Shown here: positions 1 to 5,539 of the stretch, piece after piece
Position numbering within the stretch: the first letter of the stretch is position 1
Layout: the number at the start of each line of letters is the position of its first letter
DNA from: Methanosarcina sp. UBA402
Lineage (GTDB): Archaea > Halobacteriota > Methanosarcinia > Methanosarcinales > Methanosarcinaceae
Length of the DNA: 6,921 nucleotides
NCBI GenBank assembly: GCA_002509325.1
Contig: DADO01000029.1
Location: forward strand, 1 to 6,921
Direction: 5' to 3'
Notes under the pieces: generated by a model
Told to the model about the DNA's origin: nothing
Database searches by the model: none
What the model saw: the letters and a program-made list of their open reading frames with translations, nothing else
Made by a program: the position numbers and the translations under genes

Positions 1-34
1 CAAGCCCGATTGAGCCAAAAAAAGGGAAAATATT

Positions 35-81
35 CAGTACCCATTAGTGGATACTGTCAATCTTAGGTTATATTGTTTTTT
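35..81 (+). terminator. Possible terminator of an off-window upstream gene
   Basis: CAGTACCCA (35-43) can pair with TGGATACTG (48-56) across a four-base loop, giving a 9-bp stem with one mismatch. A run of seven T follows at 75-81. Archaeal transcription usually stops in oligo-T tracts, so the T run is the more meaningful part. No gene end is visible in the window to confirm this. Confidence 0.25.
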
Positions 82-203
82 GGTCTCTAAATACCCTATA
101 GTTGCTTTTCCCTTCTGCATAAATGTCCAATAAATTCACGCTCGATTAAAAATCGATAGCAAGAAAAATTATGAAATATGAAATTTTCCTGCGGAAAGTG
201 GGG

Positions 204-275
204 TAATAGATTTTAACCGCATGCTCTAGTTAGGAACAATAATAGATTTTAGCCTTCTTAATTCTAATCAGGAAC
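204..275. repeat. Imperfect two-copy tandem repeat upstream of the antiporter
   Basis: Unit 1 (204-239) and unit 2 (240-275) both begin TAATAGATTTTA followed by ACC or GCC. Both also carry a CTAGTTAGGAAC / CTAATCAGGAAC block, whose copies lie 38 bp apart because of a small indel. The repeat ends about 110 bp before the chosen start of the antiporter gene. It could be a duplicated regulatory site or simply slippage; nothing in the sequence decides. Confidence 0.5.
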
Positions 276-352
276 CCTAACTTTTAGTGCTTTAACTTCA
301 ATTGATATTGCTGCCAGCTTCCATGCATTCTAATAATTGCCGTATAATAAAA

Positions 353-369
353 CTTATATTATATAAAAA
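353..369 (+). promoter_or_regulatory. TATA-like promoter region of the antiporter gene
   Basis: The stretch around TTATATTATATAAAA is preceded by an A-rich BRE-like segment (ATAATAAAA, 344-352). A TATA box centred near 357 would place the transcription start close to ATG 383, which also lacks a Shine-Dalgarno sequence. The two facts together suggest a leaderless or nearly leaderless mRNA. This is inference from spacing only. Confidence 0.4.
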
Positions 370-382
370 TCCAATTGTCCTG

Positions 383-2371
383 ATGGCTACGACCCTTCTA
401 AACGACCTCCTTATCATTTTCGGACTTTCTATTCCTGTAGTTTTCACATTCTCAAAGCTAAAAATAGCTCCACTAATTGGCTTTTTACTTGCAGGTATTC
501 TTGCCGGACCTTTCGGTCTTGGGCTGATTCGAGATATAGAAAATATTGAATTTCTAGCCGAAATAGGGGTCGTACTCCTACTTTTCACTATAGGCATGGA
601 GTTTTCACTGCGCGACCTTTTCCAGCTTCGTAGGATCGTGATTTTTGGAGGCGGATTACAGCTTTCCATAACTTCAGTAATTGTTGCTCTTATATTCCTC
701 TGGCTTGGCAATTCCAGAGAATCTTCGATTTTCCTTGGGCTTTTAGTGGCATTAAGCAGCACTGCAATTGTCCTTAAACTGTTACAGGAAAAAGGAGAAA
801 TCTACAGCCTTCATGGGCGAACTTCTTTAGGAATACTGATTTTTCAGGATATAGCCGCAGTAATAGTTATTCTCTTGATTCCAGTTCTTGCAGGAATTCC
901 AGGAATCGAAAAGTCTTTCTCAAGTTTTATCCTGGAAGGCATTGGGCTCATCGTGTTTACATTCTTAAGCGCCAGGTATGCAGTTCCTTTCATCATGTAT
1001 CAAGTTGCTAAGACCCGGAATAATGAACTATTTCTCCTGAGTGTTGTAGCGATAGGGCTTTCTGTTGCCTGGTTGACTTCTATGATTGGCCTGTCTCTGG
1101 CTCTCGGAGCTTTTCTTGCTGGCCTCATCATCTCGGAATCTGAGTATTCAGTTCAAGCCCTTGGAAATTTAATCCCATTCAGAGACATGTTCATGAGTAT
1201 TTTTTTCATTTCAATAGGGATGCTGCTTGATCTCGATATATTAAAAGAACATCTCCTCCTTATCCTGGCTGCCACCCTTACTGTGCTGCTCCTGAAGGTC
1301 CTGGCAAATAGCTTGAGCACTTTTCTCATAGGCTTTCCTTTGAATACAATGATCCTGGTTGGTTTTTCCCTCTCACAGGTTGGAGAGTTTTCCTTTATTC
1401 TTGCAAAAGTAGGTTTTACGAGTGGATTGATATCCTCTATAATGTATCAAGAATTTCTGGATATGGCTGTGCTTTCTATGGTACTTACCCCTTTTATTAT
1501 GAGTATAGGATATAGGACCACGGTTTTTGCTGAGTTACTACCTCTCCCTCCAGTATTGAAGCAAGGCTGGTATAGTAAATTTAAAGAAAACGAATCTGAA
1601 GAGAAGCCTGAAAACCATGTAATTATAGTCGGGTTTGGAATAAATGGTGAAAATGTAGTAACTGCCGCAAAGGCAGCTTTAATTCCCTATATAGTAATTG
1701 ACATGAATCCTGAAGTCGTACGGATAGAGAAATTAAAGGGAGAGCATATTTTTTACGGAGATGCTGCTCAGAGTGCTGTGCTGGAGCATGCAGGTATCCA
1801 GACTGCAAAATCTGTTGTTGTGACTGCAGGCGATCCTGCTAGCGCCAAAAGGATAATTGAAGTTGCAAGGAGGTTAAACCCTCAAGTCCATATCATTGCC
1901 AGAACACATTTCCTGAGCGAACTTGATAAGTTTTATGCTTTTGGGGCAAATGAGGTAATTTCTGATGAATTTGAAAGCTCAATAGAGCTTTTTACAAGGG
2001 TACTTCACAGATACCTGGTACCAAGCAGTGAAATCAGTTCCCTGGGTTCAACACTGCGTGCCGACCATTATAAGATGCTGCGGAGTCCAGACATTCCCAG
2101 GAAGAAACTTTGTGACCTGGCTCTTGATTTTGCAGATGTGGAAATTCGCAGCCTCAGGGTCGGAAAGTCCTCCAAAACTGCAGGATTGACCCTTGGAGAA
2201 CTCAACCTCCGGAGAGACTATAGGGTATCTGTGCTTGCAATCTCCCGTAATCATAGGATCATTTCCACGCCAGAAGCTGAGACTGAGATATTACCAGATG
2301 ACATTCTGCTTGTAATCACCCCACCAGAAAAGCTCGATGAGGTTAGAAAGCTTTTTGAGAATAGTGTGTAA
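383..2371 (+). CDS. CPA2-family cation/proton antiporter with RCK domain (KefB/KefC type)
   Basis: This 662-residue membrane protein probably exchanges K+ (possibly Na+) for H+. Residues 5-385 form the hydrophobic Na+/H+ exchanger domain of about 12-13 helices. It contains GFLLAGILAGP (33-43), the Q155-D156 pair in FQDIAA that typifies KefC-like K+/H+ antiporters, and GLSLALGAFLAG near 238-249. A charged linker follows. A TrkA-N/RCK Rossmann domain then starts near 412, with GFGING (417-422) and the nucleotide-ribose acid D440. An RCK_C domain covers about 585-660. The loop that in E. coli KefC reads HALESDIEPF is here QALGNLIPF, lacking the acidic residues tied to glutathione gating, and no KefF/KefG partner is nearby. 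ATG 383 is preferred over TTG 302 and ATG 323 because family proteins begin about here (MATTLLNDLL) and a TATA-like box lies at the right distance. The family call is firm; the ion is not. Confidence 0.93.
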   Translation: MATTLLNDLLIIFGLSIPVVFTFSKLKIAPLIGFLLAGILAGPFGLGLIRDIENIEFLAEIGVVLLLFTIGMEFSLRDLFQLRRIVIFGGGLQLSITSVIVALIFLWLGNSRESSIFLGLLVALSSTAIVLKLLQEKGEIYSLHGRTSLGILIFQDIAAVIVILLIPVLAGIPGIEKSFSSFILEGIGLIVFTFLSARYAVPFIMYQVAKTRNNELFLLSVVAIGLSVAWLTSMIGLSLALGAFLAGLIISESEYSVQALGNLIPFRDMFMSIFFISIGMLLDLDILKEHLLLILAATLTVLLLKVLANSLSTFLIGFPLNTMILVGFSLSQVGEFSFILAKVGFTSGLISSIMYQEFLDMAVLSMVLTPFIMSIGYRTTVFAELLPLPPVLKQGWYSKFKENESEEKPENHVIIVGFGINGENVVTAAKAALIPYIVIDMNPEVVRIEKLKGEHIFYGDAAQSAVLEHAGIQTAKSVVVTAGDPASAKRIIEVARRLNPQVHIIARTHFLSELDKFYAFGANEVISDEFESSIELFTRVLHRYLVPSSEISSLGSTLRADHYKMLRSPDIPRKKLCDLALDFADVEIRSLRVGKSSKTAGLTLGELNLRRDYRVSVLAISRNHRIISTPEAETEILPDDILLVITPPEKLDEVRKLFENSV

Positions 2372-2400
2372 TGAAAAATAACTATCTTTAATAATTTATG

Positions 2401-2414
2401 AGGAACAACTTCCT
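2401..2414. terminator. Short hairpin after the antiporter gene
   Basis: AGGAA (2401-2405) pairs perfectly with TTCCT (2410-2414) across CAAC, 29 bp after the stop codon. The stem is only 5 bp and the following T content is modest, so this is a weak terminator candidate. A T5 run lies further on, before position 2460. Confidence 0.25.
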
Positions 2415-2467
2415 TTAATGATTTACATAAAGACTTGTAAAATCCCTGACTTTTTAGCAAGAATCAA

Positions 2468-2510
2468 GACTGCATCTAGAATAGAGAACTAGGACTGTAG
2501 TCTAGAATAG
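2468..2510. repeat. Two-copy short direct repeat with TCTAGAATAG core
   Basis: GACTGCA-TCTAGAATAG (2468-2484) is repeated as GACTGTAG-TCTAGAATAG (2493-2510), so the identical 10-bp cores are 26 bp apart. It lies between two genes, about 310 bp before the start of the DUF1538 operon. It might be a paired binding site or a slippage product. Confidence 0.45.
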
Positions 2511-2745
2511 TAACCGAAAGACAACATACAAAAATCCAGCAGATTGAGGGGGAATAACCTGCAGACTTGCGCATTTTTGGTATATTCAAAGAATTTCATG
2601 TCCGTTTAGGTGAATATTTACTTATATCAATAACAGATAAATTGAATAATATCCCGATTTTTCTAAAAAGCATAAATGTTAAAAATATTAAGTAGTAACT
2701 ATGTAGAAAATTTCGCTCCGTCAACAAATTAATAATACAAGCATT

Positions 2746-2753
2746 TTTATAAT
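2746..2753 (+). promoter_or_regulatory. Candidate TATA box of the DUF1538-PII operon
   Basis: TTTATAAT lies about 70 bp before ATG 2822, so transcription would start near 2777 and leave a leader of about 45 nt that includes the GGTGG site. The surrounding DNA is so AT-rich that other boxes, for example near 2670, cannot be excluded. Confidence 0.3.
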
Positions 2754-2809
2754 TCATAATATTTATTAAAAAAGATTTGAATACACATTCGATGAATTTA
2801 TATTCATCC

Positions 2810-2814
2810 GGTGG
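2810..2814 (+). promoter_or_regulatory. Ribosome binding site that sets the first DUF1538 start
   Basis: GGTGG is complementary to the CACC part of the archaeal 16S rRNA 3' end and lies 7 nt before ATG 2822. This favours 2822 over the in-frame TTG 2777 and ATG 2792, which have no such site. Confidence 0.65.
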
Positions 2815-2821
2815 AAAATTT

Positions 2822-3514
2822 ATGATGCGTGATATTAAAGAGATTTTTCAGGAAGTAGTCCAGGCCGTATTTCCTTTAGCATTCGCTGTAGGGTTGCTTA
2901 TGCTCATATTCATAGGCATAAGCTTGGATGATCTTATTTCTTTTTTAATAGCTACAGTAATAACTGCAATCGGAATGACTTTTTTTCTAACAGGGGTAAA
3001 GCTGAGCATGCTTCCGATAGGTGAAGCAATTGGAGCTGACTTACCGAAGCATAATTCACTAGTGTTTATTGCAGTAGTAGCGTTTTTACTCTCGTCCTTT
3101 GTAGCCATGGCTGAACCTAATGTAAATGTTTTAATCACAATGATTGGTTCAGCTTTGCAGGGCAGCATAAATAACAGTTTATTAATTATCTCCATTGCTT
3201 TTGGAGTGGGTTTCCTTATGGCAATTTCTGTCCTGAGGATAATCTTTGGAGTTCCGATAAAGTATCTATTTGCAGCAAGCTACTCAATTATACTCATTCT
3301 GTCTTTCTTCGTACCTGCCGATTACCTGGCGATTGCCTATGATGCAGGAAGCGTGACTACAGGAGCTATGATTGTGCCTGTGCTTATGGGTCTTGGAGTT
3401 GGGATAGCTTCTGTATTGCAAGATAGATCTGAGCTTGATGGTTTTGGGCTTGTAGGTCTGGCAACTGTAGGTCCCATACTGAGCCTCATGCTACTGGGGG
3501 TCCTGTCTTCATGA
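2822..3514 (+). CDS. DUF1538 integral membrane protein, first paralogue
   Basis: This 230-residue, very hydrophobic protein has roughly six to seven predicted membrane spans and no cleavable signal peptide. DUF1538 landmarks in order are LPIGEAIG (64-71), AEPNVNVL (97-104), AYDAGSVTTGAMIVPVLMG (172-190) and DGFGLVGLATVGPI (206-219). The D174-A-G...TTG motif sits in a Gly/Thr-rich, membrane-embedded-looking segment and could be a substrate or ion site (inference). The function of the family is not established. It is homologous along its length to the next gene, whose ATG overlaps its stop codon (ATGA), so the two are co-translated and probably form a heteromeric complex. The start at 2822 rests on the GGTGG site; a start at 2825 is equally possible, while TTG 2777 would add a polar tail of 15 residues. 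Confidence 0.9.
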   Translation: MMRDIKEIFQEVVQAVFPLAFAVGLLMLIFIGISLDDLISFLIATVITAIGMTFFLTGVKLSMLPIGEAIGADLPKHNSLVFIAVVAFLLSSFVAMAEPNVNVLITMIGSALQGSINNSLLIISIAFGVGFLMAISVLRIIFGVPIKYLFAASYSIILILSFFVPADYLAIAYDAGSVTTGAMIVPVLMGLGVGIASVLQDRSELDGFGLVGLATVGPILSLMLLGVLSS

Positions 3515-4239
3515 GTTCAGGTTTAGGGGGACTACTGACTGTATTTTTTGAAGTTATTCAGTCAATTGCTCCCCTTATAATTTTCTTTACATTATTCCAG
3601 AAATTATACTTAAGGTTGCCAATATCACAAATAATAAAACTTTACACAGGGTTAGCCTTTACTGTATTTGGTATGGTATTGTTTCTTTATGGCGTTAACA
3701 ATGGATTTCTCCCCGCGGGAGCGGCAATTGGCGAATTCTTTGGTGGTTCTAAAAAAGGCCTTTTGATCCCTATAGGTTTCATACTTGGTTTACTTGCTAC
3801 TTTTGCAGAACCTTCTGTAAGAGTATTATGTTACCAGGTTGAGGAGTCATCCAATGGTTATATAAGATCAAACCTTATGCTTTACACACTTTCTTTCGCA
3901 GTTGCTACACTGACAGCTATTACAATGGCGAAAATCATCTATAGAATTCCTTTCCTGTACATAATAGTTCCAGGTTATTTATTTGTCCTGATTTTGTTAT
4001 GGATTTGTGATAAAGACTTTATAGGTATCGCATTCGACGCAGGAGGAGCTGTAACAGGTCCAATGGCTGTGACTTTTCTTATGTCGATGGCTGTGGGAGT
4101 AGCTACAGCACACGAAGGGGCAGATCCAGTCGCAGACGGCTTCGGCCTGATTGCGATGATAGCACTGGCGCCCATCATTTTCGTTCTGCTCCTGGGTGTT
4201 TATATAAGATTTAACGGAGGTAGAAGGGATGTGCAATGA
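3511..4239 (+). CDS. DUF1538 integral membrane protein, second paralogue
   Basis: This 242-residue membrane protein of the same family as its neighbour has the same motif order: GFLPAGAAIG (65-74), FAEPSVRVL (98-106), AFDAGGAVTGPMAVTFLMS (174-192) and DPVADGFGLIAMIALAPI (205-222). The second copy is diverged (for example AGGAVTGPM against AGSVTTGAM), so this is an old paralogous pair and not a recent duplication. Its ATG sits inside the previous gene's stop (ATGA), with GGGGGT at 3496-3501 as a weak ribosome binding site, which suggests translational coupling. The C-terminus YIRFNGGRRDVQ is short and positively charged, probably cytosolic, and its codons contain the ribosome binding site of the P-II-like gene. 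The pair is inferred to form the two halves of a pseudo-symmetric transporter of unknown substrate. Confidence 0.9.
   Translation: MSSGLGGLLTVFFEVIQSIAPLIIFFTLFQKLYLRLPISQIIKLYTGLAFTVFGMVLFLYGVNNGFLPAGAAIGEFFGGSKKGLLIPIGFILGLLATFAEPSVRVLCYQVEESSNGYIRSNLMLYTLSFAVATLTAITMAKIIYRIPFLYIIVPGYLFVLILLWICDKDFIGIAFDAGGAVTGPMAVTFLMSMAVGVATAHEGADPVADGFGLIAMIALAPIIFVLLLGVYIRFNGGRRDVQ
4216..4220 (+). promoter_or_regulatory. Strong ribosome binding site for the P-II-like gene, inside the preceding gene
   Basis: GGAGG lies 8 nt before ATG 4229 and within the last codons of the second DUF1538 gene. It fixes the P-II-like start and supports coupled but independently strong translation of the soluble subunit. 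Confidence 0.75.
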
Positions 4240-4582
4240 GAAAGATTTCGTATTAATAGTAACAATTGTAAAAAAAGGCTGGGGAGATGAGGTGATCAAG
4301 GCATCAAGAAAGGCCGGTGCTCATGGTGGAACAATCGTATTTGGTCGTGGCACAGGGATTCATGAAAATAAAAGCATTCTTGGCTTAATGATTGAGCCAG
4401 AAAAGGAGATTATCTTTACCATAGCCGAATCAAGTATTGCGGATAATATTTTAAATAGTATTATTGAAGCGGTAAATCTTAATGAACCCGGAATGGGAAT
4501 AGGATTCGTAGTTTCTCTGGATAAAGTATTTGGGATCTCTCACCCATTTTATGAAAAGAAGCGCCCTGAGAAAGGAGTCTAA
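4229..4582 (+). CDS. P-II-like (GlnB/GlnK superfamily) regulatory protein
   Basis: This 117-residue soluble protein is the usual length for P-II. The order of segments fits the ferredoxin-like P-II fold: a first strand DFVLIVTIVKKGWGD (6-20), a helix, GGTIVFGRGTG (33-43) entering a short T-loop region, a second strand-helix unit (EIIFTIAESS, then ADNILNSIIEAVN) and EPGMGIGFVVSLDKVFGI (86-103), which takes the place of the nucleotide-binding B-loop and following strand. The canonical T-loop uridylylation tyrosine context is absent and the T-loop region looks short, so it is a divergent P-II and not GlnB or GlnK. It probably forms a trimer that binds an adenine nucleotide and contacts the DUF1538 pair, by analogy with GlnK-AmtB and SbtB-SbtA (inference). 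Its start overlaps the previous gene by 11 nt. Confidence 0.88.
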   Translation: MCNEKDFVLIVTIVKKGWGDEVIKASRKAGAHGGTIVFGRGTGIHENKSILGLMIEPEKEIIFTIAESSIADNILNSIIEAVNLNEPGMGIGFVVSLDKVFGISHPFYEKKRPEKGV

Positions 4583-4632
4583 GCCATTAAAGGGTTTGGA
4601 ATTTACAGAATCTATGATTTTTTGGAAGGTTA

Positions 4633-4748
4633 TTATTCCAAAACTCTTTTTCTTAATCTTTTTTATTCCAAGGTCCTTTTTATTAATCTTCTTTCATTCC
4701 AAGATCCCTTTTATTAATCTTCTTTCATTCCAAATCCTTTTTTCAATC
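4633..4748 (+). repeat. T-rich tandem repeat of about 31 bp, 3.7 copies, likely terminator array
   Basis: Units begin at 4633, 4663, 4694 and 4725, with ATTCCA at 4635, 4665, 4696 and 4727 (periods 30, 31, 31). Each full unit reads roughly TTYATTCCA, then a short purine/TC segment, TCCTTTT(T), then TTAATCTTCT. Units 2 and 3 are closest to each other. The array starts 50 bp after the P-II-like stop, and most units contribute T4-T6 tracts on the coding strand (4647-4651, 4659-4664, 4677-4681, 4738-4743). Oligo-T tracts are what stop archaeal RNA polymerase, so the array would give several termination chances in series. The role is inferred; the repeat itself is plain. Confidence 0.75.
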
Positions 4749-4864
4749 GTTTCGGTTTACAAAAGAACCTGACAGTTGTAAAAACTAGCCTTTAAATAAT
4801 ACCTATCGTTGAAGAAAGTAAGATTTTAAACTGTTTTTTATTGAGTAAGACAACAGGAAACCAG

Positions 4865-4878
4865 AAAAAGTATAAATA
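4865..4878 (+). promoter_or_regulatory. Strong orphan BRE-TATA promoter
   Basis: AAAAAG directly followed by TATAAATA is a near-ideal archaeal promoter and is identical over 14 bp to the one at 5384-5397. Transcription would start near 4902, but no coding frame follows for more than 600 bp. A 6-bp inverted repeat TGATCT/AGATCA at 5021-5047 lies downstream. It may drive a small RNA or be a relic. Confidence 0.45.
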
Positions 4879-5130
4879 GGCAAATACAAAACACAAATTC
4901 AAGATATCTTAAGAAATTATCTTTCATAGTTATAATAGTATGCGAAACTGTTATAAATTATTTTCCCAGTTATATCCTTAATAAGCGAGACTCTATAAAG
5001 AAGATTAAGCCTTAAAATTTTGATCTACGCCTTCTATCTTTAGATCATTACTCATATCTGGCACAAAACTTAAGAATATAATCTATAAAGTTGCCAGGGT
5101 GAATATGTGGATTTTATTTAAAAACTTAAT

Positions 5131-5257
5131 TTATATAGGACTTACGCAGTTGAACAAAAAACCAGCAGCATGAAACCCCAAACTCTCCAAAGTATGATCT
5201 TCTTGGTAAGCTTTTACGTGCTTGGTTTTACATCTCAAATGCGTAACTCCTATTATA
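5131..5257. mobile_element. MITE-like non-autonomous insertion element with TTATA target duplication
   Basis: TAGGACTTACGCAGTTGA (5136-5153) is the inverse of TCAAATGCGTAACTCCTA (5235-5252) at 16 of 18 positions. The similarity continues inward in diluted form, with AAAACCAGCAGC near the left end facing GTGCTTGGTTTT near the right end. The 117-bp element is flanked by TTATA on both sides (5131-5135 and 5253-5257), which looks like a target-site duplication. Because TA is self-complementary, a TA duplication around a 113-bp element is an alternative. There is no room for a transposase, so it must have been moved by one encoded elsewhere. I cannot name the parent IS family with certainty. Confidence 0.7.
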
Positions 5258-5383
5258 TATCAATATATGACTTCTTATTATCTTTCAACTTTCTATCCAT
5301 CCATTCTTTAAATTTTATTTTTTCTCCTTTTTGAACCAAATTGTGACTTTTTATTCTAAGCCATATATTCTTAGCTATTTCCC

Positions 5384-5397
5384 AAAAAGTATAAATA
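5384..5397 (+). promoter_or_regulatory. Strong BRE-TATA promoter for the DUF2178 gene
   Basis: AAAAAG followed by TATAAATA predicts a start near 5421, leaving a leader of about 120 nt before ATG 5540. Long leaders are common in Methanosarcina. A weaker TATA-like stretch closer to the gene (near 5477-5487) is the alternative. Confidence 0.5.
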
Positions 5398-5438
5398 ATG
5401 TAAGTAATTATGTACTATATGTAAAGAATATATTACAT
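5398..5438. promoter_or_regulatory. Candidate operator: three ATGTAA half-sites at the promoter
   Basis: ATGTAA occurs at 5398-5403, immediately after the TATA box, and again 21 bp later at 5419-5424. The inverse TTACAT at 5433-5438 makes a perfect 6-8-6 inverted repeat with the second copy. The cluster covers the predicted transcription start, where a bound repressor would block RNA polymerase. The XRE-type regulator encoded at 6058-6294 is a natural candidate to bind it (inference). Confidence 0.4.
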
Positions 5439-5527
5439 TTTGTATAGAAAATTAGCTAATTTGCTTTTAAAACTATACATAAAAATACAAAAAATATAGA
5501 ACTTTGACTTTTATTAAAAAAGTATAT

Positions 5528-5531
5528 GGAG
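5528..5531 (+). promoter_or_regulatory. Ribosome binding site that sets the DUF2178 start
   Basis: GGAG lies 8 nt before ATG 5540 and has no partner at the upstream in-frame TTG 5504. This is why the protein is taken to begin MKQKQFEIIL. Confidence 0.6.
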
Positions 5532-5539
5532 TTGTATAT

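Larger units (their letters stand above)
1..382. other. Upstream non-coding spacer
   Basis: I find no convincing gene here on either strand. The spacer holds an imperfect hairpin followed by a T run near its left end, a small palindrome at 142-156 (TCGATT-aaa-AATCGA), an imperfect two-copy tandem duplication at 204-275, and a TATA-like stretch just before the antiporter gene. An open frame runs leftward from the antiporter start through TTG 302 and ATG 323, but it adds no recognisable domain and has no ribosome binding site. Confidence 0.6.
2372..2821. other. Non-coding spacer between antiporter and DUF1538 operon
   Basis: No convincing gene. The spacer holds a short hairpin after the antiporter stop, a duplicated GACTG(C/T)A...TCTAGAATAG motif at 2468-2510, very AT-rich DNA, a TATA-like box near 2746-2753, and a ribosome binding site at 2810-2814. 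One 42-codon TTG frame at 2567-2695 exists but has no properly spaced ribosome binding site. Confidence 0.55.
4583..5539. other. Long non-coding region
   Basis: This stretch of 957 bp contains no gene I can support. It holds a T-rich tandem array (4633-4748), a strong promoter with no gene after it (4865-4878), a MITE-like element (5131-5257), and a strong promoter plus half-site cluster (5384-5438) ahead of the DUF2178 gene. Hydrophobic open frames at 4530-4772 (+) and near 5170 (+) are products of T-rich or element DNA. Confidence 0.6.

Noticed and set aside
302..382. Extension of the antiporter to TTG 302 or ATG 323
   Set aside because: The extra residues have no ribosome binding site, family proteins begin around MATTLLNDLL, and the TATA-like box lies inside this stretch.
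298..762. A 154-residue open frame on the minus strand over the start of the antiporter gene
   Set aside because: It lies antisense to well-recognised antiporter sequence, has the Ser/Ile/Arg-rich composition of a shadow frame, and shows no family resemblance.
2567..2695. A 42-codon frame from TTG 2567 on the plus strand with GAGGGGGA upstream
   Set aside because: The purine-rich site is too far from the TTG, the start codon is weak, and the encoded peptide is AT-driven with no recognisable pattern. A conserved orthologue would reopen it.
3997..4299. A 100-residue minus-strand frame spanning the DUF1538/P-II junction
   Set aside because: It is antisense to two recognised genes and has His/Ser/Thr-rich shadow composition.
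4530..4772. An 80-residue plus-strand frame overlapping the P-II-like gene end
   Set aside because: Its hydrophobic part is only the translation of the T-rich tandem repeat, it has no ribosome binding site, and it begins within the P-II-like gene.
5170..5340. A frame of about 50 codons starting at ATG 5170 inside the MITE-like element
   Set aside because: It runs across the element boundary into AT-rich spacer, has no ribosome binding site and resembles no transposase fragment.
4583..5539. CRISPR array or tRNA in the long non-coding region
   Set aside because: The only tandem repeat has contiguous units without unique spacers, and I found no cloverleaf or TΨC-like arm.
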